Notes: generated from the sequence alone by a model not told the origin. Shown: positions 27,574 through 36,183, counted from the first letter of the stretch. The stretch is 57,842 nt of DNA from Pseudonocardia sp. CNS-139 (GCA_001942415.1 MKJX01000185.1:1-57842), one strand, 5' to 3'. Numbers and translations: made by a program.

Positions 27574-28904
27574 GTGACGATCGTCGCCGTGGTCGCGCCG
27601 CTCCTCCGCCGGTACCGCGTCCGGTACCGCTCCGGCCTCGCCGGGCACCCGGACGGCCACGCGTTCCGCCGGCTGTGGGCGGGCGACGCGTTCAGCCAGC
27701 TCGGCACGCAGGTCGGGCTGATGGTCCTGCCGCTCGTGGCCGTCACCCTGCTCGGCGCGGGCGAGTTCGGGATGGGCCTGCTGACGGCGTTCGAGCACCT
27801 CGCGTTCCTCGTCGTCGGGCTGCCGGCGGGCGCGTGGGTGGACCGGATGCGCAAGCGGGACGTGCTGGTCGTCGCCGACCTCGTGCGCGGCGCCGCCATG
27901 CTGGCGGTCCCGGTCGCGTGGCTGCTCGGCGGGCTGCGTTCCCGCTGCTCGTGGCGGTGGCGACGGTCGTGGGCGTCGCCACGGTGTTCTTCGACGTCGC
28001 CTACCAGAGCTACCTGCCCTCGCTCGTCCCGCCGGAGCGGATCAGCGAGGGCAACGCCAAGCTGCAGATCGCGCAGTCGGTGGCCCAGGTGGCCGGGCCC
28101 GGCCTCGGCGGGGTGCTGGTGCGGGCGTTCGGCGCGCCGCTCGTCGTCCTGCTCGACGCGCTGGCGTTCCTCGGGTCGGTGCTGTTCCTGCTGCGCATCC
28201 GGCACCGCGAGCCGCGCCCGGAGCCCAGCGGCCGGCGGCTGACCGCGGAGATCGGCGAGGGCCTGTCGTTCGTGTTCCGGCAGCCGCTCCTGCGCCGGAT
28301 CGTCGCGACGACCGCAACCGCCAACCTCGGCATGAGCATCCTCACGTCGATGCTGGTGCTCTTCGCGATCCGGGACCTGCGCATCGGCGAGACCGGGCTC
28401 GGCCTCGCGCTGAGCGTCGGCGCGGTCGGCGGGCTGGCCGGGGCGCTGCTGGCGGAGCCGCTGATGCGCCGGGTGGGCGAGGGCCGGGTGATCGCGCTCG
28501 TCCTGCTGCCCCCGGTGCCCGTGTCGCTGCTGGTCCCGCTCGCGGCCGGGCGCTCGGGAGCCGTCGCCGTCGCGATGGTCGCGGTGCCGATGGCCGTGAC
28601 CGGCATGGCGGGGGTCGTCTACAACGTGGCGCAGGTGTCGTTCCGGCAGCGGCTGTGCCCGCGGCCCCTGCTGGGCCGGATGAACGCGTCCGTCCGGTTC
28701 GTGGTGTGGGGGACGATGCCGATCGGCGGCTTTCTCGGCGCCGTGATCGGCGGCGGCCATGGTGTGCTCGCGGCGCTGTGGGTGAGCATCGCGGTGCAGG
28801 CGCTCTCGACGCTGCCGGTACTGCTGAGCCCGCTCGTCCGGATGCGGGAACTGCCGCGCGGCCTCGACCGGCACAGCGCCGATTCCCGACGGCGGACGAC
28901 ATGA
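27574..28904 (+). CDS. MFS exporter (frameshifted)
   Basis: GTG start (VTIVAVVAPLLRRYRVRYRS). HAFRRLWAGDAFSQLGTQVG begins the first helix of the enterobactin-exporter-like MFS_3 group; GAWVDRMRKRDVLVVADLVR is the loop 2-3 signature. One slip near 27938, in the GGL(R)/FPLL loop, divides the gene. The remainder holds FFDVAYQSYLPSLVPPERIS and about seven further helices, ending with RHSADSRRRTT. About 444 aa with ten to twelve helices. Probably drug or siderophore efflux driven by protons, repressed by the adjacent ArsR-like protein. Confidence 0.88.
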
Positions 28905-29032
28905 GTTCGGCGGGCCGCGAAAGGCGGCCCGGCCGGTGCGGAAATCGGGGATCGCGGTGGGCGGATAAACGTCGCCGGACAGCGGCGGGCCCGCCCGGCG
29001 GCACACGGCCGCCGGGCGGGCCCGGCCGGTAC

Positions 29033-29182
29033 TCAGTCCTTACAGGCGCCGATGAAGATCCAGCAGCCGTCGGCGGACTGCGGCGCTGCGGTGGCGGCCG
29101 AGGCGGTGCCCGCGCCGATCAGCGTCGCGGTGACGGTGATGACAACGGCGGCAAGAACGCGCCCAACGGTGCGCATGTTCAC
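29033..29182 (-). CDS. Small secreted two-cysteine peptide
   Basis: 49 aa from GTG 29182 (8 nt after GAAGGGA) or 47 aa from ATG 29176. A Sec signal peptide MRTVGRVLAAVVITVTATL ends with the cleavage site ASA. The mature part is only about 20 residues, and its last ten are CWIFIGACKD, with two cysteines seven residues apart. No obvious modification or export genes adjoin it, so a bacteriocin or modified peptide cannot be claimed. Similar tiny secreted peptides are widespread and uncharacterised in actinobacteria. The stop codon is TAA within 'cagtcctta'. Confidence 0.6.
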   Translation of the reverse strand: MNMRTVGRVLAAVVITVTATLIGAGTASAATAAPQSADGCWIFIGACKD

Positions 29183-29524
29183 AGCAGATTTCCCTTCGGA
29201 GTGGTGGAGTTGCGAACAGCTCCTCAATACCACCCAGCGTGCCCGTAATTGGCAACGACTCAGAAGAGTGATCGCGCCGAACGATTCCTCCGACAGCCAT
29301 TGTGACGAATTGTCGGCACGCCCGGTCACCCACATCCGGGGCGGATCAGCCCGTGACGCAACCCGGCCGGGCCGGCGTGACGTCGCGTGAGGCCGGGGCG
29401 CGGCCACCCGGGTGATCCGCCGTCCCCGCCGCATGACCACTCTCGGCGACCCGGATCGTCGTGATGCCCTGTGATCCTCATGAATGTTGCCGTCTCGTTC
29501 AACAATATGGCGATCTTGGGTGGG
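29183..29524. other. Gene-free gap, promoter side of the secreted peptide
   Basis: About 340 nt. The part next to the peptide (29200-29320) is clearly less GC-rich than its surroundings (for example ataccacc, taattggcaacgactc), so it likely holds the peptide promoter on the minus strand. The rest, up to the end of the membrane protein, shows no convincing reading frame, repeat or terminator that I can defend. Confidence 0.4.
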
Positions 29525-30045
29525 CTACCTCACGAGCCACCCCCACCGCGGCCGGACCACGACCACCCGTGCCCGGTCCGCGCGCGCGCCGGCCGGACGA
29601 TCTCGACCTGCGCCGCCCCGCACGCCGTCGCGAGGACGGGTGCGGAGCGCCGCAGGTCGTCGAGGGTGACGCCGGCCCGCAGCCAGACCGACACGATCAC
29701 CGCGTCGCCGCGCGGCCGGGCCGCGACCAGCCACGGCAGCCGGCCGTCCCGGTCGGTGGCGCCGGCCTGGACGAGCCCGGCCCGCACGCGGTGCGGCACC
29801 ACGAGCGTCTGGACGCCCGCGACCACCGCCCGCCGCACGGCCGGGACCAGCGCGACGACGATCGCGCCCATCCCGGCGAGGAGGCCGGTGACCACCGGCC
29901 CGGCCGCGTGCGCCCCGAACGCCAGCACGGCGGCGATCATGATCTCGCAGCGCCAGCGCACCGCCACCGCCACGACTCCCGGACGCCGCCGCGGCGGCGG
30001 GACGAGCCGCCGCAGGTCGTCCGGGACGAGCCCGTCGGGGGTCAC
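29525..30045 (-). CDS. Membrane protein of integrative-element type (frameshifted end)
   Basis: GTG start overlapping the upstream stop (GTGA, 30042-30045), so translationally coupled. VTPDGLVPDDLRRLVPPPRR, then two hydrophobic segments (EIMIAAVLAFGAHAAGPVVT and GLLAGMGAIVVALVPAV). The soluble half reads LVVPHRVRAGLVQAGATDRD, GRLPWLVAARPRGDAVIVSV, WLRAGVTLDDLRRSAPVLAT and CGAAQVEIVRPARAR. The HRVRxGxxQAG...GRLPWLV block is one I associate with proteins near the FtsK/TraB genes of actinobacterial conjugative elements. A slip near 29595 switches the end to VVVVRPRWGWLVR, which looks like the true C-terminus. No FtsK, integrase or excisionase is present. Confidence 0.6.
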
Positions 30046-30338
30046 GACGCCCGCTCGTGCTCGTCGCCGTGCGGGTCCGTCCAGACCCGTCCGTTGCCGT
30101 CGCACATCGGGCACGTCCGGGCGCCGATCAGGCCCTCACCTGCACAGATCGGACACTGCGCGACGAGGTCCCAGCGCGGGTCGCGGTAGCGCCGGGTGAA
30201 GCGCCGGGGCCTGCTGACCTGCCAGCCCCGGTCGGCGGCGCGGGCGTCGTCCGAGCGGAAAGCTCGCCGGTCGACGGCGGCCAACAACCGCGTGATGATT
30301 CCTGGAACTCTTGCCTGCCGAGTACTACGCTTGTTCAT
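30042..30338 (-). CDS. Small zinc-ribbon protein (two CxxCxGxG motifs)
   Basis: 98 aa from ATG 30338. A basic N-terminal half (MNKRSTRQARVPGIITRLLA) and RRFTRRYRDPRWDLVAQ lead to CPICAGEG and CPMCDGNG, two DnaJ-like half zinc fingers 10 residues apart, which should bind one zinc. It ends VWTDPHGDEHERAS, overlapping the start of the membrane gene by 4 nt. Its operon partner suggests a mobile-element origin. Function unknown; a nucleic-acid or protein-binding adaptor is possible. Confidence 0.65.
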   Translation of the reverse strand: MNKRSTRQARVPGIITRLLAAVDRRAFRSDDARAADRGWQVSRPRRFTRRYRDPRWDLVAQCPICAGEGLIGARTCPMCDGNGRVWTDPHGDEHERAS

Positions 30339-30433
30339 GGCTCTGCCCTGCCTTGACCTGTTTCGCTCACGGGAATTGGTGCGAAGAGCTGCGCTCCGGG
30401 CCGGTGTTGGCGCACCGGTGGAGCCGTTGCGAG

Positions 30434-30491
30434 GAGCCCGCCGGCTCCCTCGCCTTCGGGAAGGCGTCGACCGCTCGCGGTCGGCGCCTTC
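30434..30491. repeat. Nested hairpins in a 400-nt gene-free gap
   Basis: The gap 30339-30746 lies between the zinc-ribbon gene and the XRE regulator and holds no convincing gene, but it is strongly structured. GAAGGCGTCGACCGC (30460-30474) pairs with GCGGTCGGCGCCTTC (30477-30491) at 14 of 15 positions. CGCCTTC/GAAGGCG (30451-30466) offers an alternative pairing using the same bases, and GAGCCCGCCGGCTC (30434-30447) makes a third hairpin. Mutually exclusive stems suggest either a terminator complex, a structured RNA, or a plasmid-type origin. A 12-codon frame on the minus strand ahead of this block is too weak to call. Confidence 0.5.
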
Positions 30492-30682
30492 CTGGTTTCC
30501 GGCGACGTTTCGGGCGTTGTCGGGTCGCGGGCGACGCCGGTTCACGGGCATCGCTGAGGCTTCGAGGACTCGGGGGACATCACCACCCCTCCTGGGCTAC
30601 CGAAAGGCCCCCGTGCGAGTGGTCCCGGGGCGACACGCCGAGGGGTGTCGACTCCTTGCCCTGCACGTAGGGCTAGTCTGAC

Positions 30683-30696
30683 CTGGTAGCTACCAG
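30683..30696. promoter_or_regulatory. Perfect 14-bp palindrome CTGGTAGCTACCAG upstream of the XRE gene
   Basis: A perfect self-complementary 14-mer 50 nt before the XRE start, in an AT-richer patch (agcttgcaagcgg follows, itself containing AGCTTGCAAGC). The position fits an autoregulatory operator of the XRE/DUF5753 protein, and promoter elements would lie around it. It is one of the few perfect palindromes of this length in the window that is not part of a hairpin terminator. Confidence 0.55.
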
Positions 30697-30746
30697 CTTG
30701 CAAGCGGAAGCACGCCGTGTTCACCACCAATCCGCGGAGGATGCGC

Positions 30747-31603
30747 GTGGACGTCGCGCAGGAGCCGAACCCGACGGCGGCCCGTCGGGAGCTCGCCTTG
30801 TACTTCCGCACCCTGCGTGAGCAGCGCAGATACGGTCTCGACCAGCTGGCGGCGTACCTCGGGGTGTCCGAGGCGCAGGCGTCGCGGCTGGACAAGGGAG
30901 CACGTGGGCTGCGCCCGGAGGACGTGCGCCGGCTTGCCAGGTGGTACCAGCTGCCGGAGCCGGAACGCGATCGCCTTCTGGCACTTTCCAGTGAGAGCCG
31001 CCGGCGTGGCTGGTGGCAGCAGGTCGATCTCGACGAGTCCTACCGGACCCTGATCGGCATGGAGCAGGCCGCCCACGCGATCAACGAGTACTGCGGCAGC
31101 GTGATCCCGGGCCTGCTGCAGACCCGCGAGTACGCCGAGGCCGCGGGCGCCGCCGGCGCGCTGGACGTGCCGCGCAGCCGCGTCGACCTCGCGATCGAGG
31201 TGCGAATGCGCCGCCAGCAGGTGCTCGACCGCGACAGCCCGCCCCTGCTCTGGGTGGTTCTCGACGAGAGCGCACTCGCCCGGGTCGCCGGTGGCCGCGC
31301 CGCCATGCGGACCCAGCTCGAACACCTCCTGGCCGCGGCCGACCGGCCGGGCGTCACCATCCAGGTCATCGGGTTCGAGTACGGGGTGCACCCGGCGGCG
31401 ACAGCCACTTCATCATGATCGACACTGCCGGCGCGCTCCCCGACCTCGTGTACGTCGAGGGGCTGCGCGGGCACTGGGAATCCAGCAACGAGCACGACCT
31501 CCAGCGCTACCGAAGGACGTGGGACATCCTGCGGGCATTGGCCCTGCCCCCGCGGGAATCGCGCGACCGCATCGCCCAGTACCGGGAACGGCTCACCCCC
31601 TGA
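30747..31603 (+). CDS. XRE-family regulator with DUF5753 (WhiJ-like; frameshifted)
   Basis: The GTG at 30747 follows GGAGG by 6 nt. ELALYFRTLREQRRYGLDQL, AAYLGVSEAQASRLDKGARG and LRPEDVRRLARWYQLPEPER form the helix-turn-helix. SSESRRRGWWQQVDLDESYR, INEYCGSVIPGLLQTREYAE and MRRQQVLDRDSPPLLWVVLD are the DUF5753 ligand region. A slip near 31395 connects GFEYGVHPGG with DSHFIMIDTAGALPDLVYVE and the end YRRTWDILRALALPPRESRD. About 285 aa. With DUF397 genes downstream this is the WhiJ-type pair that controls development or antibiotic production in Streptomyces. Confidence 0.88.
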
Positions 31604-31656
31604 TGCCCGCGACGAATGCGATTCCAGGCTCCCCCGGAAAGGAAGAGAGACCACCG

Positions 31657-31862
31657 ATGACCAGGCTGACGTGGGTCAAGCGTCCAAGAGCCACGGCGAC
31701 GGCGCGTGCGTGGAGCTTGCGGCGGCCGGCGACCGGATCCTCGTGCGTGACTCCAAGAACCCCGAGGGCGCCCGCCTCGACTTCACGCTCGCGACGGCCG
31801 GCGACCTCGTCGACGCCGCGCGGCGCGGCGAGCTCGACCACCTTGTGGAACGGATGCCGTAA
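31657..31862 (+). CDS. DUF397 protein 1 (frameshifted)
   Basis: MTRLTWVK, one missing G near 31680, then ASKSHGDGACVELAAAGDRI, LVRDSKNPEGARLDFTLATA and LVDAARRGELDHLVERMP. About 69 aa, the normal size of DUF397, with the conserved W-K-SxxSxxxGxCVE and VRDSK blocks. ATG with GGAAGAGAG upstream. DUF397 proteins are small partners of XRE/DUF5753 regulators such as WhiJ and are thought to release repression. It is the first of three in tandem. Confidence 0.85.
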
Positions 31863-32003
31863 AGGCTGGTCCGGACGGCGCAGTCCCCCGGTACGGGGGC
31901 CGCCCGCGACACACGGGTGAACCCGGCGCCGGCGGCGCCCGTACCGTCGGTATGCTCCGCGCGCAGCGAGGCCGACTCCCCCCGGAAGGACCCGACCACC
32001 ACC

Positions 32004-32219
32004 ATGCGCGCCCTCGATCAAGCCGGTCTGACGTGGCACAAGGCGTCCAAGAGCCACGGTGTCGGGGCGTGTGTCGAGCTGGCCGTTTCCGGCGAACGTA
32101 TTCTGCTGCGCGACTCCAAGAACCCCGGCGTTCACCTTTCGTACACACCGGCGGAGATCGACGCGTTTATCGACGGCGCCAAGCGGGGCGAGTTCGACCA
32201 CCTTCTCGGCCGCGCCTGA
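32004..32219 (+). CDS. DUF397 protein 2
   Basis: 71 aa, intact: MRALDQAGLTWHKASKSHGV, GACVELAVSGERILLRDSKN and PGVHLSYTPAEIDAFIDGAK. GGAAGGA lies 17 nt upstream of the ATG. It is closely similar to DUF397 protein 1 (shared KASKSHG.GACVELA, RDSKNP and RGEFDHL/RGELDHL), which indicates local duplication. A 141-nt gap separates the two, so it could have its own promoter. Confidence 0.88.
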   Translation: MRALDQAGLTWHKASKSHGVGACVELAVSGERILLRDSKNPGVHLSYTPAEIDAFIDGAKRGEFDHLLGRA

Positions 32220-32330
32220 GCGGCTCCCGGGAGTGCTCCCCGGGCCTGTTGCAACGCAACGGGCCCGATGTGGCGATCTCGGCGCATCACATGGCACCCT
32301 GATGTCGGGAGACGTCGTGAAGGGAACCAC

Positions 32331-32543
32331 ATGCCGGATCACCGACTCCATTGGACCAAGGCGTCGCACAGCACGGGCATCGGAGCCTGCGTCGAAATCG
32401 CACCCCACGGCACGCACATCGCTGTCCGGAACTCACGGCACCCGGGCGTTCACATCCGCTTTCCCCGCGCCGAGTTCGCCGTCTTTCTGAGCGCCACCAA
32501 GAACGGCGAGTTCGACCGTTCGCACACGCTCGACCCGGCCTGA
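32331..32543 (+). CDS. DUF397 protein 3
   Basis: 70 aa, intact: MPDHRLHWTKASHSTGIGAC, VEIAPHGTHIAVRNSRHPGV and HIRFPRAEFAVFLSATKNGE. It keeps the W-x-KAS-S-G-GACVE and RxSxxPG signatures but is more diverged than copies 1 and 2 (VRNSRHPG instead of RDSKNPG, and a different tail). GAAGGGA lies about 10 nt upstream of the ATG. Third member of the tandem. Confidence 0.86.
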   Translation: MPDHRLHWTKASHSTGIGACVEIAPHGTHIAVRNSRHPGVHIRFPRAEFAVFLSATKNGEFDRSHTLDPA

Positions 32544-32686
32544 TCCGACACCGGTCCCGATCGGCCGACCGCCCCGCCCCGCTGCGCCGAACGTTCTCGT
32601 CAACACTGGGTATCAGCCGGCCGTCCTGCTAACGGCCGGTCGCGCGACCCCGAAGGACGAGAGAACGCGCGGCGGGGAGATGGCGG

Positions 32687-33913
32687 ATGACCACGGAGTT
32701 CGGCCTGGGCCGGCGGCTGGCGGGCACCGGCCGGGCCGCTCCCGGGCACCTGCCCGTCCGCCGGATGCCGGCGCACCCCCGGTGGCGGATCCGCCACGCC
32801 CGGTTCGCCGCCGGCTCGGACGTGGTCGCGGTCGCGGCGCCCGCCGGGGCGTACTCGCTGGTCAGCGGCACCACGCCGGTCGCGGCAGGCGTTGTGGTCG
32901 GGCTCGCGGCGACGAGCCTGCTGGTCACGCACACCTGGGACCCCGCGGCGCTCGGCGGCCGCGCCGAGCTCGGCCGGCTGCTGCGCGGGATGCTCGTCGC
33001 GGGCGGTGCGACGGGCCTGCTGAGCCTCGCGCTGGACACGCTCGCCGGCCGGCCGTGGGTCTTCGGCGTCCTGCCGGCGGCCGCGGCGCTCGCGGTCGGC
33101 GGGCGCGTCGCGCTGCGGGCGCAGCTGCGGCGGCTGCGCCGCCGCGGGGGCGCCGTCACGCGGGTGCTGGCGGTCGGCTCGTCGGAGTCGGTCGCGTCGC
33201 TCGTCGAGCGGACGCGGCAGGCTCCCGGCCTGGGCTGGTCCGTCGTCGCCGCCTGCACGCCCACCGGCACCGGCCCGGACGACGGCGCCCTCGCGGCGGG
33301 GGTGCCCGTGATCGGCGACCTCGACGCCGTGCCCGGGCTGGCCACCGACCCGCGGTTCGACGTGGTGGCCGTCGGCCCGGCGGCCGGATGGTCGCCGTGG
33401 CGGCTGCGGCAGCTCGCATGGCGGCTGGCGGGCTCGGGCACCGAGCTCGTCGTCGATCCGGCGCTCGCCGAGAACGCCGGACCGCGCACCGACCTGGCGA
33501 CGGTCGACGGGCTCCCGCTGCTCTGCCTGCGCCACCCCGCGGCGCCGCCGGGCGCCGGCGCCGGCAGGGCGGTGCTCGACGGGACTGCGGCCGCGCTGCT
33601 GCTCGTGCTGGTCGCGCCGCTGCTGCTGGCGGTCGCCGTGGCCGTCCGGCGGGACGGCGGGCCCGCGCTCGTCCGGGACGACCGCCTCGACGCCCGCGGC
33701 CGGACGTTCGGCCGGCTCGCGTTCCGGTGCGCCGGCGACACCGGCGCCGCGCTGCACCGGATGGGGCTCGACCGGCTGCCCGAGCTGCTGCACGTGCTGT
33801 GCGGGACGATGGCGCTGGTCGGGCCGCGCCCGGCCGCCCCCGGCCCGGACGTGCACCCGCCGCCGGTCAGGCCCGGTCTGGTCGCGGGCTACCCGCGGCG
33901 CGCCTCGCGGTAG
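32687..33913 (+). CDS. Degenerate polyprenyl-phosphate sugar-1-phosphate transferase-like protein
   Basis: 408 aa, intact frame. Five or so hydrophobic segments and a CoA-binding/NAD-like lobe (VTRVLAVGSSESVASLVERT) match the N-terminal half of WbaP/WcaJ-type initiating transferases. The catalytic half is badly eroded. After the last helix (LLLVLVAPLLLAVAVAVRRD), GGPALVRDDRLDARGRTFGR replaces the usual RxGxxGxxF, the KFRSM motif is reduced to LAFR, and the long central part is missing. LDRLPELLHVLCGTMALVGP survives, but the protein stops at RPGLVAGYPRRASR before the final LDxxY block. It may be inactive. It is the only initiating transferase seen, 15 kb from the glycan cluster. Confidence 0.72.
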   Translation: MTTEFGLGRRLAGTGRAAPGHLPVRRMPAHPRWRIRHARFAAGSDVVAVAAPAGAYSLVSGTTPVAAGVVVGLAATSLLVTHTWDPAALGGRAELGRLLRGMLVAGGATGLLSLALDTLAGRPWVFGVLPAAAALAVGGRVALRAQLRRLRRRGGAVTRVLAVGSSESVASLVERTRQAPGLGWSVVAACTPTGTGPDDGALAAGVPVIGDLDAVPGLATDPRFDVVAVGPAAGWSPWRLRQLAWRLAGSGTELVVDPALAENAGPRTDLATVDGLPLLCLRHPAAPPGAGAGRAVLDGTAAALLLVLVAPLLLAVAVAVRRDGGPALVRDDRLDARGRTFGRLAFRCAGDTGAALHRMGLDRLPELLHVLCGTMALVGPRPAAPGPDVHPPPVRPGLVAGYPRRASR

Positions 33914-34526
33914 AGCGCGACGGCCTGCTGCTGGGAGTTGACCTCCAGCTTCACCAGGATCGAGCGGATGTGCGTGCGCACGGTGCTCATCGCCACGACG
34001 GCGTCGACCGCGATGTCCGCGGCCTTCTGACCGCGTTCGAGCCGCTGCAGCATCTCGAACTCGCGCTCGGTGAGCAGGTCCAGCAGCCGCTGGCGGGTGC
34101 CGTACGCGGCCAGCGCGGCGCGGTGGACGTCGAGCCAGGCCGCGCGCTCGTCGTCGGGCATGCCGGGGCCGCCGGCCGCGATCACGGCCAGCACGTCGAG
34201 CAGGTCCCGCAGCACGGCCGTGCGCGGGAGCAGCGCCACCGCCCCCGCCGCGACGGCCGCGGCGGCACGCTCGCGCTCGCCCGGGCGGAACACCGCGACC
34301 GGACGCCAGCCCGCCACGACGGCGGCGTCGACCAGCCGCACGCCGGCCGGGCCGTCGAGGTTCACGACGGCGACACCGCGCGCGCCGGGGCGGGTGGGAC
34401 CGGCTCGGCGCCCGACAGGAGGGCGGCGGCGAACCCGTGCGCCCGCAGCGCCGATGTCACCGACGTCGTGACCAGGTCCAACGGCCCGACGACGAGCACG
34501 CGGTCGACCGTCTGCGTCGCAGTCAT
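33889..34526 (-). CDS. LuxR-type regulator with degenerate receiver-like domain (frameshifted)
   Basis: The ATG start gives MTATQTVDRVLVVGPLDLVT. After a slip near 34390 the receiver-like domain continues GVAVVNLDGPAGVRLVDAAV and AAAAVAAGAVALLPRTAVLR. The C-terminal LuxR domain is LLTEREFEMLQRLERGQKAA, DIAVDAVVAMSTVRTHIRSI and LVKLEVNSQQQAVALYREAR. About 212 aa. The usual phospho-acceptor Asp after the third strand is replaced by NLDGPAG, where D may or may not serve; no histidine kinase is nearby, so it may be an orphan. It is convergent with, and overlaps by 25 nt, the sugar-phosphate transferase gene. Confidence 0.83.
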
Positions 34527-34621
34527 CGGCGCCCGCGCCCCCACTGACTCGTCCCACCCTTTCGCGGGGGTGGTCGTCAGCGGCGCGAGCGGTGTTAACC
34601 GCGTGTTAGCGCGGTGTCATG

Positions 34622-35143
34622 TCAGGCGGCCGCCGCACCGAGCCAGGGCTCCCAGGCCGGATGCGGCTCGATCGCCAGCACGAGGATGCCGCCGGCCGCG
34701 CGGTCGGGGGCGCGCGGCGGGGACTCGAGCGTCCAGCCCAGGTCGTCGAGCAGGTGGTCGGCCTTCCGCGAGTTGCAGGCGCGGCACGCGGCGACGCAGT
34801 TGTCCCAGTCGTGGGTGCCGCCGCGGCTGCGCGGGATGACGTGGTCGATCGTGTCGGCGCGCTTGCCGCAGTAGGCGCAGCGGCGCCCGTCGCGGCGGAG
34901 GACGCCGGCCCGCGTCATCGGGACGGCACGGCGGTACGGGACCCGCACGTAGCGGGAGAGGCGCATGACGGAAGGAGCGGGAACCGTGAGGTTCTCCGAG
35001 TGGAAGGCGGCACCGTTGACGGTGGCTTCGACGCACTCGGCCTTACCGGTGAGCATCAGGACGATGGCGCGCTTGGCGGTGACGACCGCCAGCGGCTCGA
35101 AGGTGGCGTTGAGAAGCAGGACCCTGGACCCCGTTGGGATCAC
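34622..35143 (-). CDS. HNH endonuclease
   Basis: 173 aa, intact, GTG start. VLLLNATFEPLAVVTAKRAI and SVMRLSRYVRVPYRRAVPMT precede the HNH core: RCAYCGKRADTIDHVIPRSR, GGTHDWDNCVAACRACNSRK. Two CxxC pairs bind structural zinc and DHV...N...H provide the catalytic metal site. This conserved actinobacterial form is encoded chromosomally in most genomes and is not part of a restriction system here. Its role is unknown but probably housekeeping. Confidence 0.93.
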   Translation of the reverse strand: MIPTGSRVLLLNATFEPLAVVTAKRAIVLMLTGKAECVEATVNGAAFHSENLTVPAPSVMRLSRYVRVPYRRAVPMTRAGVLRRDGRRCAYCGKRADTIDHVIPRSRGGTHDWDNCVAACRACNSRKADHLLDDLGWTLESPPRAPDRAAGGILVLAIEPHPAWEPWLGAAAA

Positions 35144-35356
35144 GCTCGGTACTGGCGCGATCCCCGGCGCCTCCCCTGGATCGGGTCGGCGCCGATGGGG
35201 TCAGGTTGTCGATGTTTCACGCGACCACCTCCCTGCGCAGATCAGACCATAGCCGGGAAGGTTTGCGCGAGTGTGATAGGGGCCTCCGACACACGATGTT
35301 CAAGTAGCGCGCGCCCCGAGGCCCCGCGCGCCGGTCGCGGCGGGAGGGCGGGCGGC

Positions 35357-36166
35357 TCAGCGCACCGCCACCGGCAGCGCCTCCCACCAGTCGCGCGGCA
35401 GGCCGGCCAGCTGCACGACCACCTGGTCCGCCCCGGCGGCGCGGTACTCGCCGATGCGCCGGACGGCCCGGTCGAGGTCGCCCCAGACCGTCACGGCGTC
35501 GACCAGCCGGTCGGACAGATCGGCGAGGTCGGCGTCGGTGAAACCCATCCGCCGGAGGTTGCCGGCGTAGCCGGGCACCGACGCCAGGAACCGCAGCGAC
35601 CCGTTCCGGACGGCCGCGCGCGCCGTCGCCGGGTCGGCCTCCGGCACGACGTTCACGAGCACCGCGAGCTGGCGGTCGGGGCCGAGGATCTCCCGCGCCG
35701 AGGCGACGTAGTCGGTGGTCACGAGGTACGGGTACGCGCCCGCGGCGCGGTCGCGGGCCAGCTCCAGCATTCGCGGGCCGAGCGCCGCGAGCACCCGGTG
35801 CGAGGCCGGGACAGCCGGCTGGACGGCGTCGAGGTAGTGGTTGAGCGTGGCGAGCGGCCTGGGGCCGTGCGCGCCGCCGAGCCCGACGAGGAACCGCCCC
35901 GGATGGGACGCGCTCAGCTCGGTGTACGCCGCCGTGACCTCGGCGGCGGGCACCCGGTCGACGGAGAGGATCCCGCTCGCCACCGGCACCCGCGAGGTCG
36001 CGCGGACGGCGTTGCGGATCTGTGGGAGGTTGTTGCCCTGGCCGCCGGCCATCCAGAGCGTCGAGTAGCCGAACTCCTCCAGCTCGGCCGCCAGCGTGCC
36101 GGCGAAGCCGGTGTCGTCGCTGTTGAGATCGGCACTCGCGGCCCCGAGCGGGCCCAGCTTCGTCAT
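35357..36166 (-). CDS. LLM-class F420-dependent oxidoreductase
   Basis: 269 aa, intact. MTKLGPLGAASADLNSDDTG, EEFGYSTLWMAGGQGNNLPQ, RNAVRATSRVPVASGILSVD, GRFLVGLGGAHGPRPLATLN and REILGPDRQLAVLVNVVPEA have the (beta/alpha)8 luciferase-like monooxygenase pattern and length of the TIGR03620-type F420 group. Cofactor F420 use is consistent with cofC 3 kb away. It lies 17 nt downstream of the PLP enzyme, likely in the same operon. Substrate unknown. Confidence 0.88.
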   Translation of the reverse strand: MTKLGPLGAASADLNSDDTGFAGTLAAELEEFGYSTLWMAGGQGNNLPQIRNAVRATSRVPVASGILSVDRVPAAEVTAAYTELSASHPGRFLVGLGGAHGPRPLATLNHYLDAVQPAVPASHRVLAALGPRMLELARDRAAGAYPYLVTTDYVASAREILGPDRQLAVLVNVVPEADPATARAAVRNGSLRFLASVPGYAGNLRRMGFTDADLADLSDRLVDAVTVWGDLDRAVRRIGEYRAAGADQVVVQLAGLPRDWWEALPVAVR

Positions 36167-36183
36167 GCGGGCGGTGTTCCCGT

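Noticed and set aside
30542..30600. Twelve-codon frame MSPESSKPQRCP on the minus strand behind GGAGGGG
   Set aside because: Good ribosome site but no conserved content or linked attenuator could be shown.
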